Shown: positions 34,354-43,138 of the stretch, piece by piece | How positions within the stretch are numbered: the first letter of the stretch is position 1 | Layout: every line of letters starts with the position of its first letter | Source of the DNA: Lacisediminihabitans profunda | GTDB lineage: Bacteria > Actinomycetota > Actinomycetes > Actinomycetales > Microbacteriaceae | Length of the DNA stretch: 64,000 bases | Assembly: GCF_008040105.1 (NCBI RefSeq) | Contig: NZ_VRMG01000015.1 | Location: 124,001-188,000, forward strand | Reading direction: 5' to 3' | Notes under the pieces: generated by a model | What the model was told of the DNA's origin: nothing | The model's database searches: none | Seen by the model: only the letters and a program-made list of their open reading frames with translations | Position numbers and translations under genes: made by a program

Positions 34354-34620
34354 CTAGTACCCGAGCGCGAGCTTGGCTTCGGAGTGCTGCCTCGCGATCT
34401 GCGGCGCGAGTTGCATCGCCGGAAGTTCGGCTAATTCACTGGGCCACTCCGGGAATGCGCCCAGGGCAGCCGCAGCGGCCTGCATTCCTGCGCCTCGTCT
34501 GACGTACCCATCGATAGCAGGCACACCCACTGGCATGTCGACCATCTCGCGCAGGACAGTCTGGACTGCGACGTTCTGGGCGGCGCCTCCGATGAGGAGC
34601 ACCCGTCGAACCTCGACCTC
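34354..34620 (-). pseudogene. xylulokinase (FGGY) C-terminal remnant
   Basis: About 88 codons. EVRRVLLIGGAAQN, VPAIDGYVRRGAGMQAAAAAL and GAFPEWP match the end of XylB-type FGGY kinases, where the GGAA loop binds ATP and AAGxQAAWALxG precedes the C-terminus. The frame stops in the upstream direction at a TGA near 34622 and the other 400 residues are absent. The remnant marks the left border of the AT-richer SDR gene and the catabolic block. Confidence 0.68.
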
Positions 34621-34722
34621 GCATCACCTCGCCGAGCGCTGGCTGTAGCAGCCATCGACGGCCGTCGGTCCTTTCGAGACTCCTCCGGTTGTGGCGGCAA
34701 TCAGCATCTGTAGCGTAGGGGC

Positions 34723-35400
34723 ATGGACCTTCAGCTTCGCGATCGTGTCGTCCTCGTTGTCGGGGGAACTGGATTCATTGGCTCTGCGATCGTTAGTCGC
34801 GCACGTGAGGAGGGCGCGACTGTGGTCGTCGCTTCGCGCCATGGTACTGAGGGAATCATGATGGATGCTCGGGACGAGAAATCTGTTGCAGCAGCTGTCG
34901 AACGAACGCTCAAGGACTACGGCCGCTTGGACGCGGCAGTAATCACTGCCGCGCCGAGCGCCCAGACATTGGATCCCACGCGTAACGGCGATCCTGCCCA
35001 AGTCGCTGAAGCATTTGATGCCAAAGCGATGGCGTTCCTTCGAGTAGCAAAGGCCGTCGTGCCGGTGATGCGCAAGGCAAACTACGGTCGCATCGTGGGC
35101 ATCAGCGGGCAAAATGCCTTCGTTACTGGAAATATCGCCGGATCAGTCCGGAACGCCGCGCTGATCATTGCCGCAAAGAACCTGGCAGATGAACTAGCGG
35201 AGACTGGCATCGATGTGATGACCGTCAACCCGGGAACAGTTGCGGAAGACCCATCTGCGTTAGTTGAGAATGGCAAAGGTGGCGAGTCGTCACCGACGCA
35301 GATCGCCGACCTTGTTGCGTTTCTCATTTCCCCAATTGCGTCTATGTCGGGTGAATCGATCGCAGTGGGACACAGAGTGCGTGGCTTCATTAGCCTCTAA
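34723..35400 (+). CDS. short-chain dehydrogenase/reductase
   Basis: 225 residues: VVLVVGGTGFIGSAIVSRA is the cofactor loop; GRIVGISGQNAFVTGNIAGS replaces the usual Ser-Tyr-Lys region. The conserved YxxxK tyrosine is not obvious (SVRNAALIIAAKN keeps the Lys only), so catalysis may be atypical. Base composition is clearly more AT-rich than the neighbours, with codons such as GCA, ATT and GTT. This suggests recent acquisition. It stands between the xylB remnant and the convergent TIM-barrel gene. Confidence 0.82.
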   Translation: MDLQLRDRVVLVVGGTGFIGSAIVSRAREEGATVVVASRHGTEGIMMDARDEKSVAAAVERTLKDYGRLDAAVITAAPSAQTLDPTRNGDPAQVAEAFDAKAMAFLRVAKAVVPVMRKANYGRIVGISGQNAFVTGNIAGSVRNAALIIAAKNLADELAETGIDVMTVNPGTVAEDPSALVENGKGGESSPTQIADLVAFLISPIASMSGESIAVGHRVRGFISL

Positions 35401-35501
35401 GAGGCTCCCGCATCGGCTAGCGAACTCATCAGGGCCGTCACAATGCACACCCCTGAGACGCTAATTAGCGAACGACCGCCCGAGATTGCGGACCGTGTCG
35501 C

Positions 35502-36311
35502 TCAAGCCCCGAGAGCCTCGCGAAGCAGCCTCTTGGTGCTGACCATTGCCTCGTCCGCCACGATCGCAAGCGGAAGCGTTTCGAGCGCGTTGGAGATTGG
35601 TTCGAGCGAGAACGGAAGGGGTGATGCCGCCGCGGCGTGCAGCGCGCGGAGGAATCCGAGCGAATCCAGAGTCCCACGCCCCGGATACGTGCGCTGATAG
35701 CGCGCCTCTTCCTTGTGATTCGATCCGCGATCGACTACATCGGAAAGCTGCACGACCGCGACTCGGCTCAAGGCCTCAGCGGTGAGCGCATCGAACGATG
35801 TGCCGGCTCGGAAGAAGTGCAGGATATCAAGCACGATCGAAGCATTTGGTGCTCCTACTGAATGTACGAGGTCGAGTGAAGCGGCGAAGCTGGGAATCGC
35901 GTTGTATGGCATGAACTCGAACGCGATCGGCAGGTGCGGGAGCCGCTCGCATACGCTGGCGAAGGTATCCCGGACCATTGAGTGCTCTACGTTCCACGCG
36001 GCGACGTGGACTCGGTCGGGTTCGAGGGCGAGCGCCAGGTCCTCGACAAGGGAATTGATGTGCCGCACGTGGCTGTCGTCGCCGAGCCGGATGAGCTCGA
36101 GCTCCCCGATGCTCAGTCCCGCATCCGAGAGACGGAGCCGGAGCTCGTCGAGCGAGATCCCGCGCTCGAGCGCGGCGACACACTGCCCGACTGTAACCCC
36201 AATGCGGTCAAAGCCCGCCGCCCTGGCCGCACTGACGACGTTCGGAAAGCTGCGGTCACGGAACGTAATGGCGCCAAGCGTGAGGGAGCCAACGAGGTCA
36301 AAAACGGTCAT
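35502..36311 (-). CDS. sugar phosphate isomerase/epimerase-like TIM-barrel protein
   Basis: 269 residues of the xylose-isomerase-like (AP endonuclease 2) TIM-barrel family. VVSAARAAGFDRIGVT is the first repeat, IAFEFMPYNAIPSF holds the metal-binding Glu, IVLDILHFFRAG the Asp and His, and VVQLSDVVDRG, then LEPISNA, the last ligands. Members include isomerases, epimerases and 3-dehydroshikimate or keto-inositol dehydratases; which one this is cannot be told. It is divergent from maleylacetate reductase with the best copy of the shared palindrome between them. A paralogue lies at 42338-43138. Confidence 0.85.
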   Translation of the reverse strand: MTVFDLVGSLTLGAITFRDRSFPNVVSAARAAGFDRIGVTVGQCVAALERGISLDELRLRLSDAGLSIGELELIRLGDDSHVRHINSLVEDLALALEPDRVHVAAWNVEHSMVRDTFASVCERLPHLPIAFEFMPYNAIPSFAASLDLVHSVGAPNASIVLDILHFFRAGTSFDALTAEALSRVAVVQLSDVVDRGSNHKEEARYQRTYPGRGTLDSLGFLRALHAAAASPLPFSLEPISNALETLPLAIVADEAMVSTKRLLREALGA

Positions 36312-36351
36312 GGGGCTACTCTGGCTAGTCGCTCGTCCGCGCACCCACCGA

Positions 36352-36370
36352 GTTCTCGCCGGGCGAGAAC
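36352..36370. promoter_or_regulatory. regulon palindrome, best copy (divergent isomerase / hydroxyquinol promoter)
   Basis: GTTCTCGCCGGGCGAGAAC is a perfect 19-base palindrome (central G) 41 bases before the TIM-barrel ATG and 58 bases before the maleylacetate reductase ATG. Variants with the same core CGCYGGGCG occur at 38439, 39210, 40104, 42251, 43493, 48060, 52235 and 53221. The IclR gene at 39293 is the nearest regulator and the likely reader. Confidence 0.65.
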
Positions 36371-36427
36371 AGCGGCGGCGTCGATAACAGTCCGGTGCGC
36401 AGACTAGGGGCTGGGAGAGGAACTGAC

Positions 36428-37504
36428 ATGGAACGGTTCGCACACAACACGCTTGCACAGCGCGTCGTCGTCGGGACGGGAACGATTGTCGGCGATCTCC
36501 TCGATGAAGTGGCCCGACTGTCTCTCGGTAGGGTGCTGCTGATCGGCGAGAACCGCCCGGACGGGCCGGCCGCCGAGATCGATGCGGCTCTGCATCCGGT
36601 CGCGTGGCTCACGTCCATCGAGCAGCACGTACCCGCGGACCTCGCCACGCGAGCCCGCGAGACGGCGACCGAGTCGGCCGCCGATGGAATCGTCGCGGTC
36701 GGCGGAGGGTCATCCATCGGGCTCGCCAAGATCATTGCTCTGTCTCACGGCATCCCAATCATCGCGGTGCCGACCACCTTCGCCGGCTCCGAGGCTACGG
36801 ATGTCTGGGGCATCACTGAGGACGGCCACAAAAAGACGGGGCACGATCTTCGCGTGCTCCCCCGCACCGTCGTGTACGACACCACACTCACCGCGACTCT
36901 GCCCGCGTTCATGATCGCGGCCTCGGGGATGAACTCGGTCGCGCATGCGATCGACACTCTGTGGGCACCGTCCGCCGATCCGATCAACGGTGCTCTCGCC
37001 CTCGAAGCGCTCCGAGCGCTCAACACCGGACTCCGCGCAATTGTTGCGGGCGACGCCGCTGACGCGGATCGCATGGAGGCCACGACGGGCACGTATCTTG
37101 CGGGTGCCGCGTTCGCCTCCGCCGGCTCCGGACTTCACCACAAGATCTGCCACGTGCTTGGCGGCACCTTCGGTTACCCCCACGCTCCCACCCACGCAGT
37201 TGTGCTGCCCTACGTGCTGGCGCTCAATGGTCCACTCGTGCCCGACACGACGCGTCGGATCGCCGACGTGCTCGGCACGGGCACCGCTCTCGGCGGCCTG
37301 ATCGCGCTCGGCGCGGCACTGGACGCCCCCCGCGCGCTGCGCGACATCGGACCCGTCTTCGATCACGCGGCGGCAGCGGACATTATCCTCGGCGAAGCTC
37401 CGCCCTCGAACCCGCGTCGACTGACGCGCGACCTGCTCATCGAACTCCTCGATCTCGCGTGGCAGGGCGGCGACGCGGAAGAACTCGAAAGGAACGCACG
37501 ATGA
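36428..37504 (+). CDS. maleylacetate reductase
   Basis: 358 residues of the iron-ADH superfamily. [17 protein letters not shown] opens the protein, [19 protein letters not shown] is the dinucleotide loop, and metal-region residues are in [35 protein letters not shown] and [14 protein letters not shown]. This set is specific for maleylacetate reductases, which reduce maleylacetate to 3-oxoadipate with NAD(P)H. GAGAGGAA precedes the ATG at 36428. The next gene, the ring-cleavage dioxygenase, overlaps it (ATGA). The product feeds the pcaIJ-pcaF enzymes of this window. Confidence 0.93.
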   Translation: MERFAHNTLAQRVVVGTGTIVGDLLDEVARLSLGRVLLIGENRPDGPAAEIDAALHPVAWLTSIEQHVPADLATRARETATESAADGIVAVGGGSSIGLAKIIALSHGIPIIAVPTTFAGSEATDVWGITEDGHKKTGHDLRVLPRTVVYDTTLTATLPAFMIAASGMNSVAHAIDTLWAPSADPINGALALEALRALNTGLRAIVAGDAADADRMEATTGTYLAGAAFASAGSGLHHKICHVLGGTFGYPHAPTHAVVLPYVLALNGPLVPDTTRRIADVLGTGTALGGLIALGAALDAPRALRDIGPVFDHAAAADIILGEAPPSNPRRLTRDLLIELLDLAWQGGDAEELERNAR

Positions 37505-38403
37505 ACACCGCTTCCGGGGGTTCGGCCCCCGACCTCCAGACACGATCGGAACTCGAGCTCATCGACGAGGTCGTCCGCTCCTTTGATGGCACATCGAATG
37601 CCCGACTGCGGCAGATCCTGCAGGCGGTCGTGCGGCACTCCCACGCCCTCGTTCGCGAGGTGCGGCTCACCGAGAAGGAGTGGGACGCAGCGATCACGTT
37701 TCTCACCGAGGTCGGGCACATCACCGACGACCGGCGCCAAGAGTTCGTCCTGCTTTCCGACGTGCTGGGCGTGTCGATGCAGACGATAGCCGTGAACAAC
37801 GAACGTCAGGGTGACGTGACGGAGGCGACGGTGTTCGGCCCGTTCTTCGCCGACGATGCGCCGCGTATCGAGAATGGCGGGGACATCGCTTTCGGCGCCG
37901 CGGGCGAGCCCAGCTGGGTGCACGGTTCGGTACGCGATCTCGACGGCGAACCTATCGTCGGTGCTCGCATCGAAGTGTGGGAGGCCGACGAGAACGGGCT
38001 GTACGACGTGCAGTACTCCGACGAACGCACCGCTGGCCGCGCCTGGCTCACCTCGGATGAGAAGGGTGACTATCGGTTCTGGGGTCTCACGCCGACGCCG
38101 TATCCGATTCCCCACGACGGCCCGGTCGGCCGACTTCTCGAGGCGGCGGGGCGCTCACCGGTACGAGCCCCGCACCTGCACTTCATGGTCTCCGCGCCGG
38201 GCAAGCGCGCTCTGATCACGCACATCTTCGTTGCGGGCAGTGACTACCTGGAGAGGGACAGCGTCTTCGGCGTCAAGGATTCGCTGATCAAGGACTTCGT
38301 CCGGCACGCCGTCACCGAGCCGACCCCCGATGGTCGGCTCATCACTACTACGACCTGGACCTCGGTGCTATTCGACATCGTGCTGGCCGACGAGCTCGAC
38401 TGA
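37501..38403 (+). CDS. hydroxyquinol 1,2-dioxygenase (intradiol)
   Basis: 300 residues. The N-terminal helical dimerisation domain (about 15-100) is typical of catechol-type intradiol enzymes. Fe(III) ligands are Tyr168 in [12 protein letters not shown], Tyr201 in [14 protein letters not shown], and His225/His227 in [10 protein letters not shown]. The pairing with maleylacetate reductase makes hydroxyquinol (1,2,4-benzenetriol) the likely substrate over catechol, giving maleylacetate. It ends just before a strong hairpin terminator. Confidence 0.92.
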   Translation: MNTASGGSAPDLQTRSELELIDEVVRSFDGTSNARLRQILQAVVRHSHALVREVRLTEKEWDAAITFLTEVGHITDDRRQEFVLLSDVLGVSMQTIAVNNERQGDVTEATVFGPFFADDAPRIENGGDIAFGAAGEPSWVHGSVRDLDGEPIVGARIEVWEADENGLYDVQYSDERTAGRAWLTSDEKGDYRFWGLTPTPYPIPHDGPVGRLLEAAGRSPVRAPHLHFMVSAPGKRALITHIFVAGSDYLERDSVFGVKDSLIKDFVRHAVTEPTPDGRLITTTTWTSVLFDIVLADELD

Positions 38404-38406
38404 CGC

Positions 38407-38447
38407 GCGAGAACCGGCGAGTCGCCAGGCGAACCGCCGGTTCTCGC
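38407..38447. terminator. bidirectional hairpin between convergent genes
   Basis: A perfect 13-base stem (GCGAGAACCGGCG at 38407-38419 with its complement at 38435-38447) and a 15-base loop sits between the dioxygenase stop and the convergent SnoaL-like gene. There is no T run, as is usual in high-GC actinobacteria. The right arm overlaps a copy of the regulon motif (38439-38457), perhaps by chance. Confidence 0.7.
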
Positions 38448-38454
38448 TGGGCGA

Positions 38455-39123
38455 TCAGTGCAGGGGGATGCCCGCCGAAGGCGCACCACCGAGCCACGCG
38501 GCACCCGCGCGGTAGAGCTCGTCGACGGCGTCTCCCACGAGGCCGGGCAGGTGGTTCTTGACAGTGAATCCCTGCTTGACCTGGAGGTATCCCAGATGGC
38601 GGTAGCCCGTCGGCAAAGAGTCCAGTAAATCGGGATCGAGCGCGAGCGTCGCCGAGGGGTCAATAACAAACAACTGGTCCTTCTCGTAGATGGGTTGGCG
38701 GCGAACGATGCGCCACTGCCCCGCGCGGCACTCGAAGAAATCGTAGAACCGGCCCGTGCACAGCACGTCTACACCGACCCCGTCGATCTCCGCACGCTGG
38801 CTGATCGTCATCTTGGTCTGGGCGATGGCCCGATCCCCGACGACATCGATCGAGCATCCACCGAGGAAGTGCAGGATGCGCACCCCGGCCTCGAAGCCCT
38901 CGCGGCTGACGCGGATGAACTCGGTGTACGCGCCCTGAAACCAGGTCGCGGTCATGTATCCGTCGTCGTGCCAAACCGTCGCGAAGCGTTCCCAGTCGCC
39001 GGCATCCCGCCACACCGCCCAGCTTTCTACGGTGTCGCGGATCTCGCGACGAGCACGCGCTACCTCGGCGGCGTCGCGTCGGTTGCCGCTGGCGGTGTCG
39101 GCAGAAACGTCGTTCGTTAACAT
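38455..39123 (-). CDS. SnoaL-like (NTF2-fold) protein
   Basis: 222 residues. The segment WAVWRDAGDWERFATVWHDD, then TATWFQGAYTEFI and GRFYDFFECRAGQWRIVRR, belongs to the SnoaL_4/NTF2-like cone fold also used by small subunits of ring-hydroxylating oxygenases and by dehydratases. An Asp/His pocket (WHDD) is visible. A C-terminal extension of about 60 residues (DPDLLDSLPTGYRHLGYLQ) is specific to a less known branch. It is divergent from the IclR gene and probably belongs to its regulon. The function may be dehydration or isomerisation of a pathway intermediate (inference). Confidence 0.82.
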   Translation of the reverse strand: MLTNDVSADTASGNRRDAAEVARARREIRDTVESWAVWRDAGDWERFATVWHDDGYMTATWFQGAYTEFIRVSREGFEAGVRILHFLGGCSIDVVGDRAIAQTKMTISQRAEIDGVGVDVLCTGRFYDFFECRAGQWRIVRRQPIYEKDQLFVIDPSATLALDPDLLDSLPTGYRHLGYLQVKQGFTVKNHLPGLVGDAVDELYRAGAAWLGGAPSAGIPLH

Positions 39124-39209
39124 GGCGATTTTACCTTTCGTGCGCGTTGCTTTGACCGGTACTGCGCGCCTGCAGCTTGGCCGCAGAGTCCCGCGTTCGG
39201 GTCCCCAAG

Positions 39210-39227
39210 TTTTCGCCCAGCGGTATT
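39210..39227. promoter_or_regulatory. regulon palindrome in the SnoaL / IclR divergent promoter
   Basis: On the minus strand it reads AATACCGCTGGGCGAAAA, matching the core CGCYGGGCG of the perfect copy at 36352. It lies 86 bases before the SnoaL-like ATG and about 65 bases before the IclR ATG, so it could serve autoregulation. Confidence 0.55.
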
Positions 39228-39292
39228 TGAATGGAAACGCTATAAGCTACGAGCGGCGCAGCAGGGCGCTGCAGACGACGACCGGAGGCACC

Positions 39293-40099
39293 ATGAGCGG
39301 GAATTCGGCAGAGCCGGGTCGCACGACCACGAGCCGGGTGCTGGCTATTCTGGGGGCGTTCTCCCCGGCAGCGCGATCACTGTCCCTCTCCGAACTCTCG
39401 CAGAACAGCGGGCTGCCCATACCAACGGCCCACCGCCTCACGACGGAACTCGTGACTTGGGGAGCCCTCGAGAAAACTGAGACGGGCCGCTACCGCATCG
39501 GAATGCGAATTTGGGAGATCGGGTCTCTAGCACCGACCCAGCAAGGCCTGCGCACGGTCGCCCTTCCGTACATGCAGGATCTCTACGAGGCGACTCACGA
39601 GAATGTGCAGCTCGCCGTGAGAGAGGGAAACCGGGTGGTCTACGTCGACGCGATTTCGGGTCATCGCTCGGTGGGGACTGAAACTCGGGTCGGCGGAAAC
39701 CTCCCGCTTCACGTCACCGCTGTCGGCAAGATCGTGCTCGCTTACTCCGAACCCCAGTTGTTGAGCAGTACGCTCGCCGCCGGACTTACCTCGTATACCC
39801 GGTTCACCATCACAGAGTCTCACCTGCTCGCTGAGGCTATCCAGCAGATACGGGCCGAGCAACTCGCCTACTCTCGGGAAGAACTCACTTTCGGGGTGTG
39901 CGCCGTCGCGGCTCCCGTGCTCGCGAACGACGGCAGTCTCATCGCCGCTCTGGCGATCGTCGGCAGGTCATCGATGAATATCACCGCCCTCGCACCGGCG
40001 CTACGTACGGCAGCGCTCGGCATCGGACGACGCATGACAGCGCTGCCCGCCGCGTGGCGCCGGTCGCCGACGACGCAGCTCGCGGCACAGTTCGACTGA
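39293..40099 (+). CDS. IclR-family regulator of the catabolic cluster
   Basis: 268 residues. The winged helix (about 12-70) contains LSLSELSQNSGLPIPTAHRL, and the effector domain has RTVALPYMQDLYEATHENV, LPLHVTAVGKIVLAYSEP and LTFGVCAVAAPVL. A GGAGG lies 5 bases before the ATG at 39293. Its own promoter carries the palindromic motif found throughout the cluster, and it is the only regulator between 35.5 and 54 kb. It is therefore the natural pathway regulator. It is a distant paralogue of the pca IclR gene. Confidence 0.9.
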   Translation: MSGNSAEPGRTTTSRVLAILGAFSPAARSLSLSELSQNSGLPIPTAHRLTTELVTWGALEKTETGRYRIGMRIWEIGSLAPTQQGLRTVALPYMQDLYEATHENVQLAVREGNRVVYVDAISGHRSVGTETRVGGNLPLHVTAVGKIVLAYSEPQLLSSTLAAGLTSYTRFTITESHLLAEAIQQIRAEQLAYSREELTFGVCAVAAPVLANDGSLIAALAIVGRSSMNITALAPALRTAALGIGRRMTALPAAWRRSPTTQLAAQFD

Positions 40100-40103
40100 T
40101 CTC

Positions 40104-40122
40104 TTCTCGCCCAGCGAAAACC
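40104..40122. promoter_or_regulatory. orphan regulon palindrome downstream of the IclR gene
   Basis: On the minus strand it reads GGTTTTCGCTGGGCGAGAA. It follows the iclR stop by only 4 bases and precedes no intact gene. The roughly 500 bases to 40618 hold a possible short coding fragment (40151-40291, plus strand, VLLRSHVYALIQQAKPHG, unrecognised) and an alpha/beta-hydrolase remnant. The site may have served a gene that has been lost. Confidence 0.5.
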
Positions 40123-40290
40123 GCTGTCTTGCCCATGTCGTCGGGCGCCTAACGTGCGGATGTCGTCGTGTTGCTGCGAAGCCACGTTTACGCGCTCATC
40201 CAGCAAGCCAAACCGCACGGCGAACAGCGAGCAACGGTGGAGAGCATCCAGAGCCTCGCCATCGCGCCGGAATCCCCTCCCGCGCGCTGA

Positions 40291-40580
40291 TCAAGCAGGC
40301 CGCTTTGACCACCGCGACCAGAAGCTGAGGAGTGCTTTCGCGAGTTCGAGCGGGCGCTCCTCCGGCGCGTAGTGGCCGCATTCCAGGATCACGCCGCGGA
40401 TGTCGTGGGCACGCAGCCTAAGCCTGTCGTACAACAGGCCGCGGACGCCAGCGCTCGCGTCGACCGTCAGCAACGGCACCAGGATGCGGCGCTCTCCTCG
40501 GCGAGTAGCGACCCCGCGACCCGTGTCGCTGAAGTTCTCGCGGTAGTACTCGAGTCCAGCGCGGCAGCTGGACCGCTGGA
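40291..40580 (-). pseudogene. alpha/beta hydrolase C-terminal remnant
   Basis: About 95 codons. RAGLEYYRENFSDTG and then RILVPLLTVDAS and GVILECGHYAPEERPLELA match the cap end and catalytic-His region of the Asp-nucleophile hydrolases found intact at 52280-53143 (DCGHYLPEEQP) and elsewhere. The N-terminal two thirds, with the oxyanion and nucleophile loops, are missing; upstream the frame is low-complexity antisense of the SDR gene. It is a broken fifth hydrolase of the cluster. Confidence 0.65.
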
Positions 40581-40618
40581 GTCCACGCTGCTTCTGTCTC
40601 TCGGGTGCTCCGGACGCG

Positions 40619-41305
40619 TTACGGCCAGTCGTGAACCGTGACATCGGTGACGTACAACTCGCGGATGACGACGGAACTGGGCTGCTCCAGGCAGAACATG
40701 ACGGTGTCGGCGACGTTCCCGGGAGCCATCCTGTCCATCGACGGTGTGAATCGTTCTGGGCGTCCGTCGAAGAAGTTGGTGTCCATGGTGCCAGGGTTGA
40801 CAAGCGAAATCGGTATCACGCCGTTGAGCTCGAGCGAGAGGGCGTGGAACATCGCACGGAACGCGTGCTTCGAAACCCCATATGCCGACATCCCCGGCGT
40901 GATGCGCCGCCCGGCGGTGGAGCCGATGCCGACGAGCCGGCCCTTCGCCGCCTTCAACGCCGAGATGCCCGCTCTGGCGACGGCCGCGTTGCCGAGCAGG
41001 TTCACCGCGATGGGCTTACTCCAGGTTTCGATGTCCTGCTCCTCGAACATGCCCGGGATATTGATTCCGGCGCACAGTACGAGCGCGTCGATCGCGCGAC
41101 CATCCCCAATCGCTTCCTCACCGGCCGCGAAGGCCGCGGCTGTATCCGAGAGGTCGGCCAGTACGGTGGGAGCCTTTTCGCTTGGATTGCGATCGATGAC
41201 CGTCACCTCCCATCCCTTGAATAAGGCACGGGTCACGACCTCTGCGCCGAGGCCGCTCGAGCCTCCCGTGATTACGAGTCGGCGGGAGGGGGTGTCAATC
41301 GGCAT
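40619..41305 (-). CDS. short-chain dehydrogenase/reductase
   Basis: 228 residues. LVITGGSSGLGAEVVTRAL is the cofactor loop, LVLCAGINIPG replaces NNAG, and the catalytic Ser and Tyr/Lys are in VGIGSTAGRR and SAYGVSKHAFRAM. It is a complete classical SDR. Its ATG shares a base with the stop of the upstream hydrolase gene (TGATG), so the two enzymes are made together and probably act in succession. The divergent promoter beyond that gene holds a regulon palindrome. Confidence 0.9.
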   Translation of the reverse strand: MPIDTPSRRLVITGGSSGLGAEVVTRALFKGWEVTVIDRNPSEKAPTVLADLSDTAAAFAAGEEAIGDGRAIDALVLCAGINIPGMFEEQDIETWSKPIAVNLLGNAAVARAGISALKAAKGRLVGIGSTAGRRITPGMSAYGVSKHAFRAMFHALSLELNGVIPISLVNPGTMDTNFFDGRPERFTPSMDRMAPGNVADTVMFCLEQPSSVVIRELYVTDVTVHDWP

Positions 41306-42162
41306 CAGGCTTCCAAGAACGGAAGCAGTACGTCCAGCAGTTCACTCGGGCGCTCCTCGGCAACCCAGTGACCACAGTCACGGATGGAATGAGCAGTGAC
41401 GTCCTCCGCGAACTCCGACAGCACAGCCCCGATCCGATCGCCCCAGCGTCGGTCGCCGCCAACCCCGAGCACCGGAATGCGCAGCGGGTCGAGCGCGAAC
41501 CGTCGGTTGTCGATCACATCCTGCGGCAGCGCACGATACCAGCCGAGGGTTCCGCGGGTCGCGCCGGGCTGGGCCAACGCCGCGGCCCACATCGCTAAGT
41601 CATCGGCGGTCATCGCCCCCTGGTTGTACATCCGCTCCCGGATCATTGTCTCGACGTACGCGGTCTCCCGGCCGGCGATGAGCAACTCCGGCAGGTCTGG
41701 CTCCTGATGGAAGCTGAAGTGCCACATGGGTCGACTCAGCAACGCCGTCTCCCATTCGCGAGCGCCCGGCAGGAGAACGTCGATGACGGTGAGACGGTCC
41801 ACGGACTCCCGGAAGCTCGCGGCCCACGCGTACGCGACCATCCCCCCGAAGTCATGTCCGACGACGGATACGGTGTCGAAGCCCAGCTCTCGCCGTAACG
41901 CGTCGAGCTCGCCCGCCATCGTCACCTTCTCGTAGCCCGTTGCGGGCTTAGTGGACTGCCCGGCACCCTTCAGATCGACGGCGATGACGGTGAAGCGCTC
42001 GGCGAGCGGGTCCATCACGTGGCGCCACCCCTGCCAGGTCTGCGGAAAACCGTGCAGAAGAAAGAGAGGACGACCCGATCCCCCGATGACCGAGTGCAGC
42101 TGCACCCCGTTCCCAACATCCGTCATGTGATGCTGGAAGTCGCCGCTGGAACCCGCGTCCAT
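41305..42162 (-). CDS. alpha/beta hydrolase, Asp-nucleophile type (epoxide hydrolase/dehalogenase-like)
   Basis: 285 residues. The oxyanion loop is LHGFPQTWQGWRHVM, the nucleophile elbow VVGHDFGGMVAYAWA carries Asp instead of Ser, and the catalytic His is in DCGHWVAEERP. Asp nucleophiles mark the haloalkane dehalogenase, fluoroacetate dehalogenase and epoxide hydrolase lineages. It is clearly paralogous to the gene at 51226-52143 (same HHMTDVG start and GWYRALP/EWYRAFP cap). I use the ATG at 42162; one at 42126 (MTDVGNG) is possible. It is coupled to the following SDR. Confidence 0.87.
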   Translation of the reverse strand: MDAGSSGDFQHHMTDVGNGVQLHSVIGGSGRPLFLLHGFPQTWQGWRHVMDPLAERFTVIAVDLKGAGQSTKPATGYEKVTMAGELDALRRELGFDTVSVVGHDFGGMVAYAWAASFRESVDRLTVIDVLLPGAREWETALLSRPMWHFSFHQEPDLPELLIAGRETAYVETMIRERMYNQGAMTADDLAMWAAALAQPGATRGTLGWYRALPQDVIDNRRFALDPLRIPVLGVGGDRRWGDRIGAVLSEFAEDVTAHSIRDCGHWVAEERPSELLDVLLPFLEA

Positions 42163-42250
42163 GTAAGCCTGCTCTCTATGTCTTCGCGACGGGCGGACTA
42201 CCCGTCTCTCTTCGAAGGGTAGAACGCATGCGCCTCTGGACATCGATGGG

Positions 42251-42269
42251 GTTACCGCCGGGCGAGATG
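42251..42269. promoter_or_regulatory. regulon palindrome, hydrolase / TIM-barrel divergent promoter
   Basis: GTTACCGCCGGGCGAGATG holds the CGCCGGGCG core, 89 bases before the hydrolase ATG and 69 bases before the TIM-barrel GTG. Nearly the same string, GTTACCGCTGGGCAAGAA, precedes the hydrolase at 48158. Confidence 0.58.
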
Positions 42270-42337
42270 GTCCGTGCGGCCTCCGCTGGCTCCCGGCATA
42301 GCGTGCTCGAAGAACGCCGCTGAGAGGACAGGGAACC

Positions 42338-43138
42338 GTGAGCTATGAAGTGACTCTCTGCGCGATGAACCTGCTCCAGGTTGGATTCGACGAGCGCGTG
42401 CGCGTGGCATCGGCAGCCGGATTCGACTCTATCGGCCTCTCCCTCGCGCAATACCGACAGGCTCAGGACGACGGTTTCACGGATGCCGCGATGCGGGCTC
42501 TGCTCGCGGACACCGGGCTGCGCCTCGCCGAGATCGAGGGACCGTGGGATTGGCTGAGCGGCGACGCCTCGTCCCTCGAAGACACCGCAACGATCTTGCA
42601 TGCAGCGCGCGCGCTTGGATGTTCCCACATCACCGCTGTGCAATTCGTGCCCGCCGATGTCGATCATCGGGTCCGTGCGCTAAGCCGACTATGCGATGCC
42701 GCAGCGGAGTTCGGCGCCCGAGTCGGGCTCGAATTCATGCCGTTCAGTAACGTCCCGACGCTCAGCGATGCCTGGGGCATCGTTCAGGCCACCGCTCGGG
42801 ACAACTGCGGCTTGGTACTCGACAACTGGCACTTTCAGCGGACGAACGGGTGGGAGGAGCCCCTAGCCCTCATCCCCCATGAACGCCTCTATGCCATTCA
42901 GCTCTGCGATGCCGCGGCCGAGGCGGAACCGGATGCGCGCGAGGAGGCTCGTCACCGTCGACTGCTCCCGGGCGAGCAATCAGTCGCCATCCTCCGCCGC
43001 CTCGAGGACATCGGTTTCGCGGGTCGGCTGTCGACCGAGGTCTGGTCCGATGAACTCTTCCGCGCCGACCCGCGCGACGCCGCCGATCGTCTGTTCTCCG
43101 CCACGGTTACCGCGCTTCGCGCGGCGAACTGGCCCTGA
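42338..43138 (+). CDS. sugar phosphate isomerase/epimerase-like TIM-barrel protein (paralogue)
   Basis: 266 residues, same family as the protein at 35502-36311: VRVASAAGFDSIGLSLAQYR in the first repeat, VGLEFMPFSNVPTL with the metal Glu, LVLDNWHFQRTNG with Asp and His, AIQLCDAAAEAEP and the final STEVWSDELF Glu. A metal-dependent isomerase, epimerase or dehydratase is expected. GTG start at 42338 behind AGAGGACAGGGAA. The two paralogues in one regulon suggest two steps, or two substrates, of one pathway. Confidence 0.86.
   Translation: MSYEVTLCAMNLLQVGFDERVRVASAAGFDSIGLSLAQYRQAQDDGFTDAAMRALLADTGLRLAEIEGPWDWLSGDASSLEDTATILHAARALGCSHITAVQFVPADVDHRVRALSRLCDAAAEFGARVGLEFMPFSNVPTLSDAWGIVQATARDNCGLVLDNWHFQRTNGWEEPLALIPHERLYAIQLCDAAAEAEPDAREEARHRRLLPGEQSVAILRRLEDIGFAGRLSTEVWSDELFRADPRDAADRLFSATVTALRAANWP

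Noticed and set aside
35392-35406. AGCCTCT-A-AGAGGCT palindrome at the end of the SDR gene considered as a terminator
   Set aside because: It includes the stop codon, has almost no loop and no T tail.
38439-38457. Regulon-motif copy treated as an operator for the dioxygenase or SnoaL gene
   Set aside because: It lies at the 3' ends of two convergent genes and overlaps a perfect terminator stem, so the match is more easily explained by the hairpin; kept only in the motif list.
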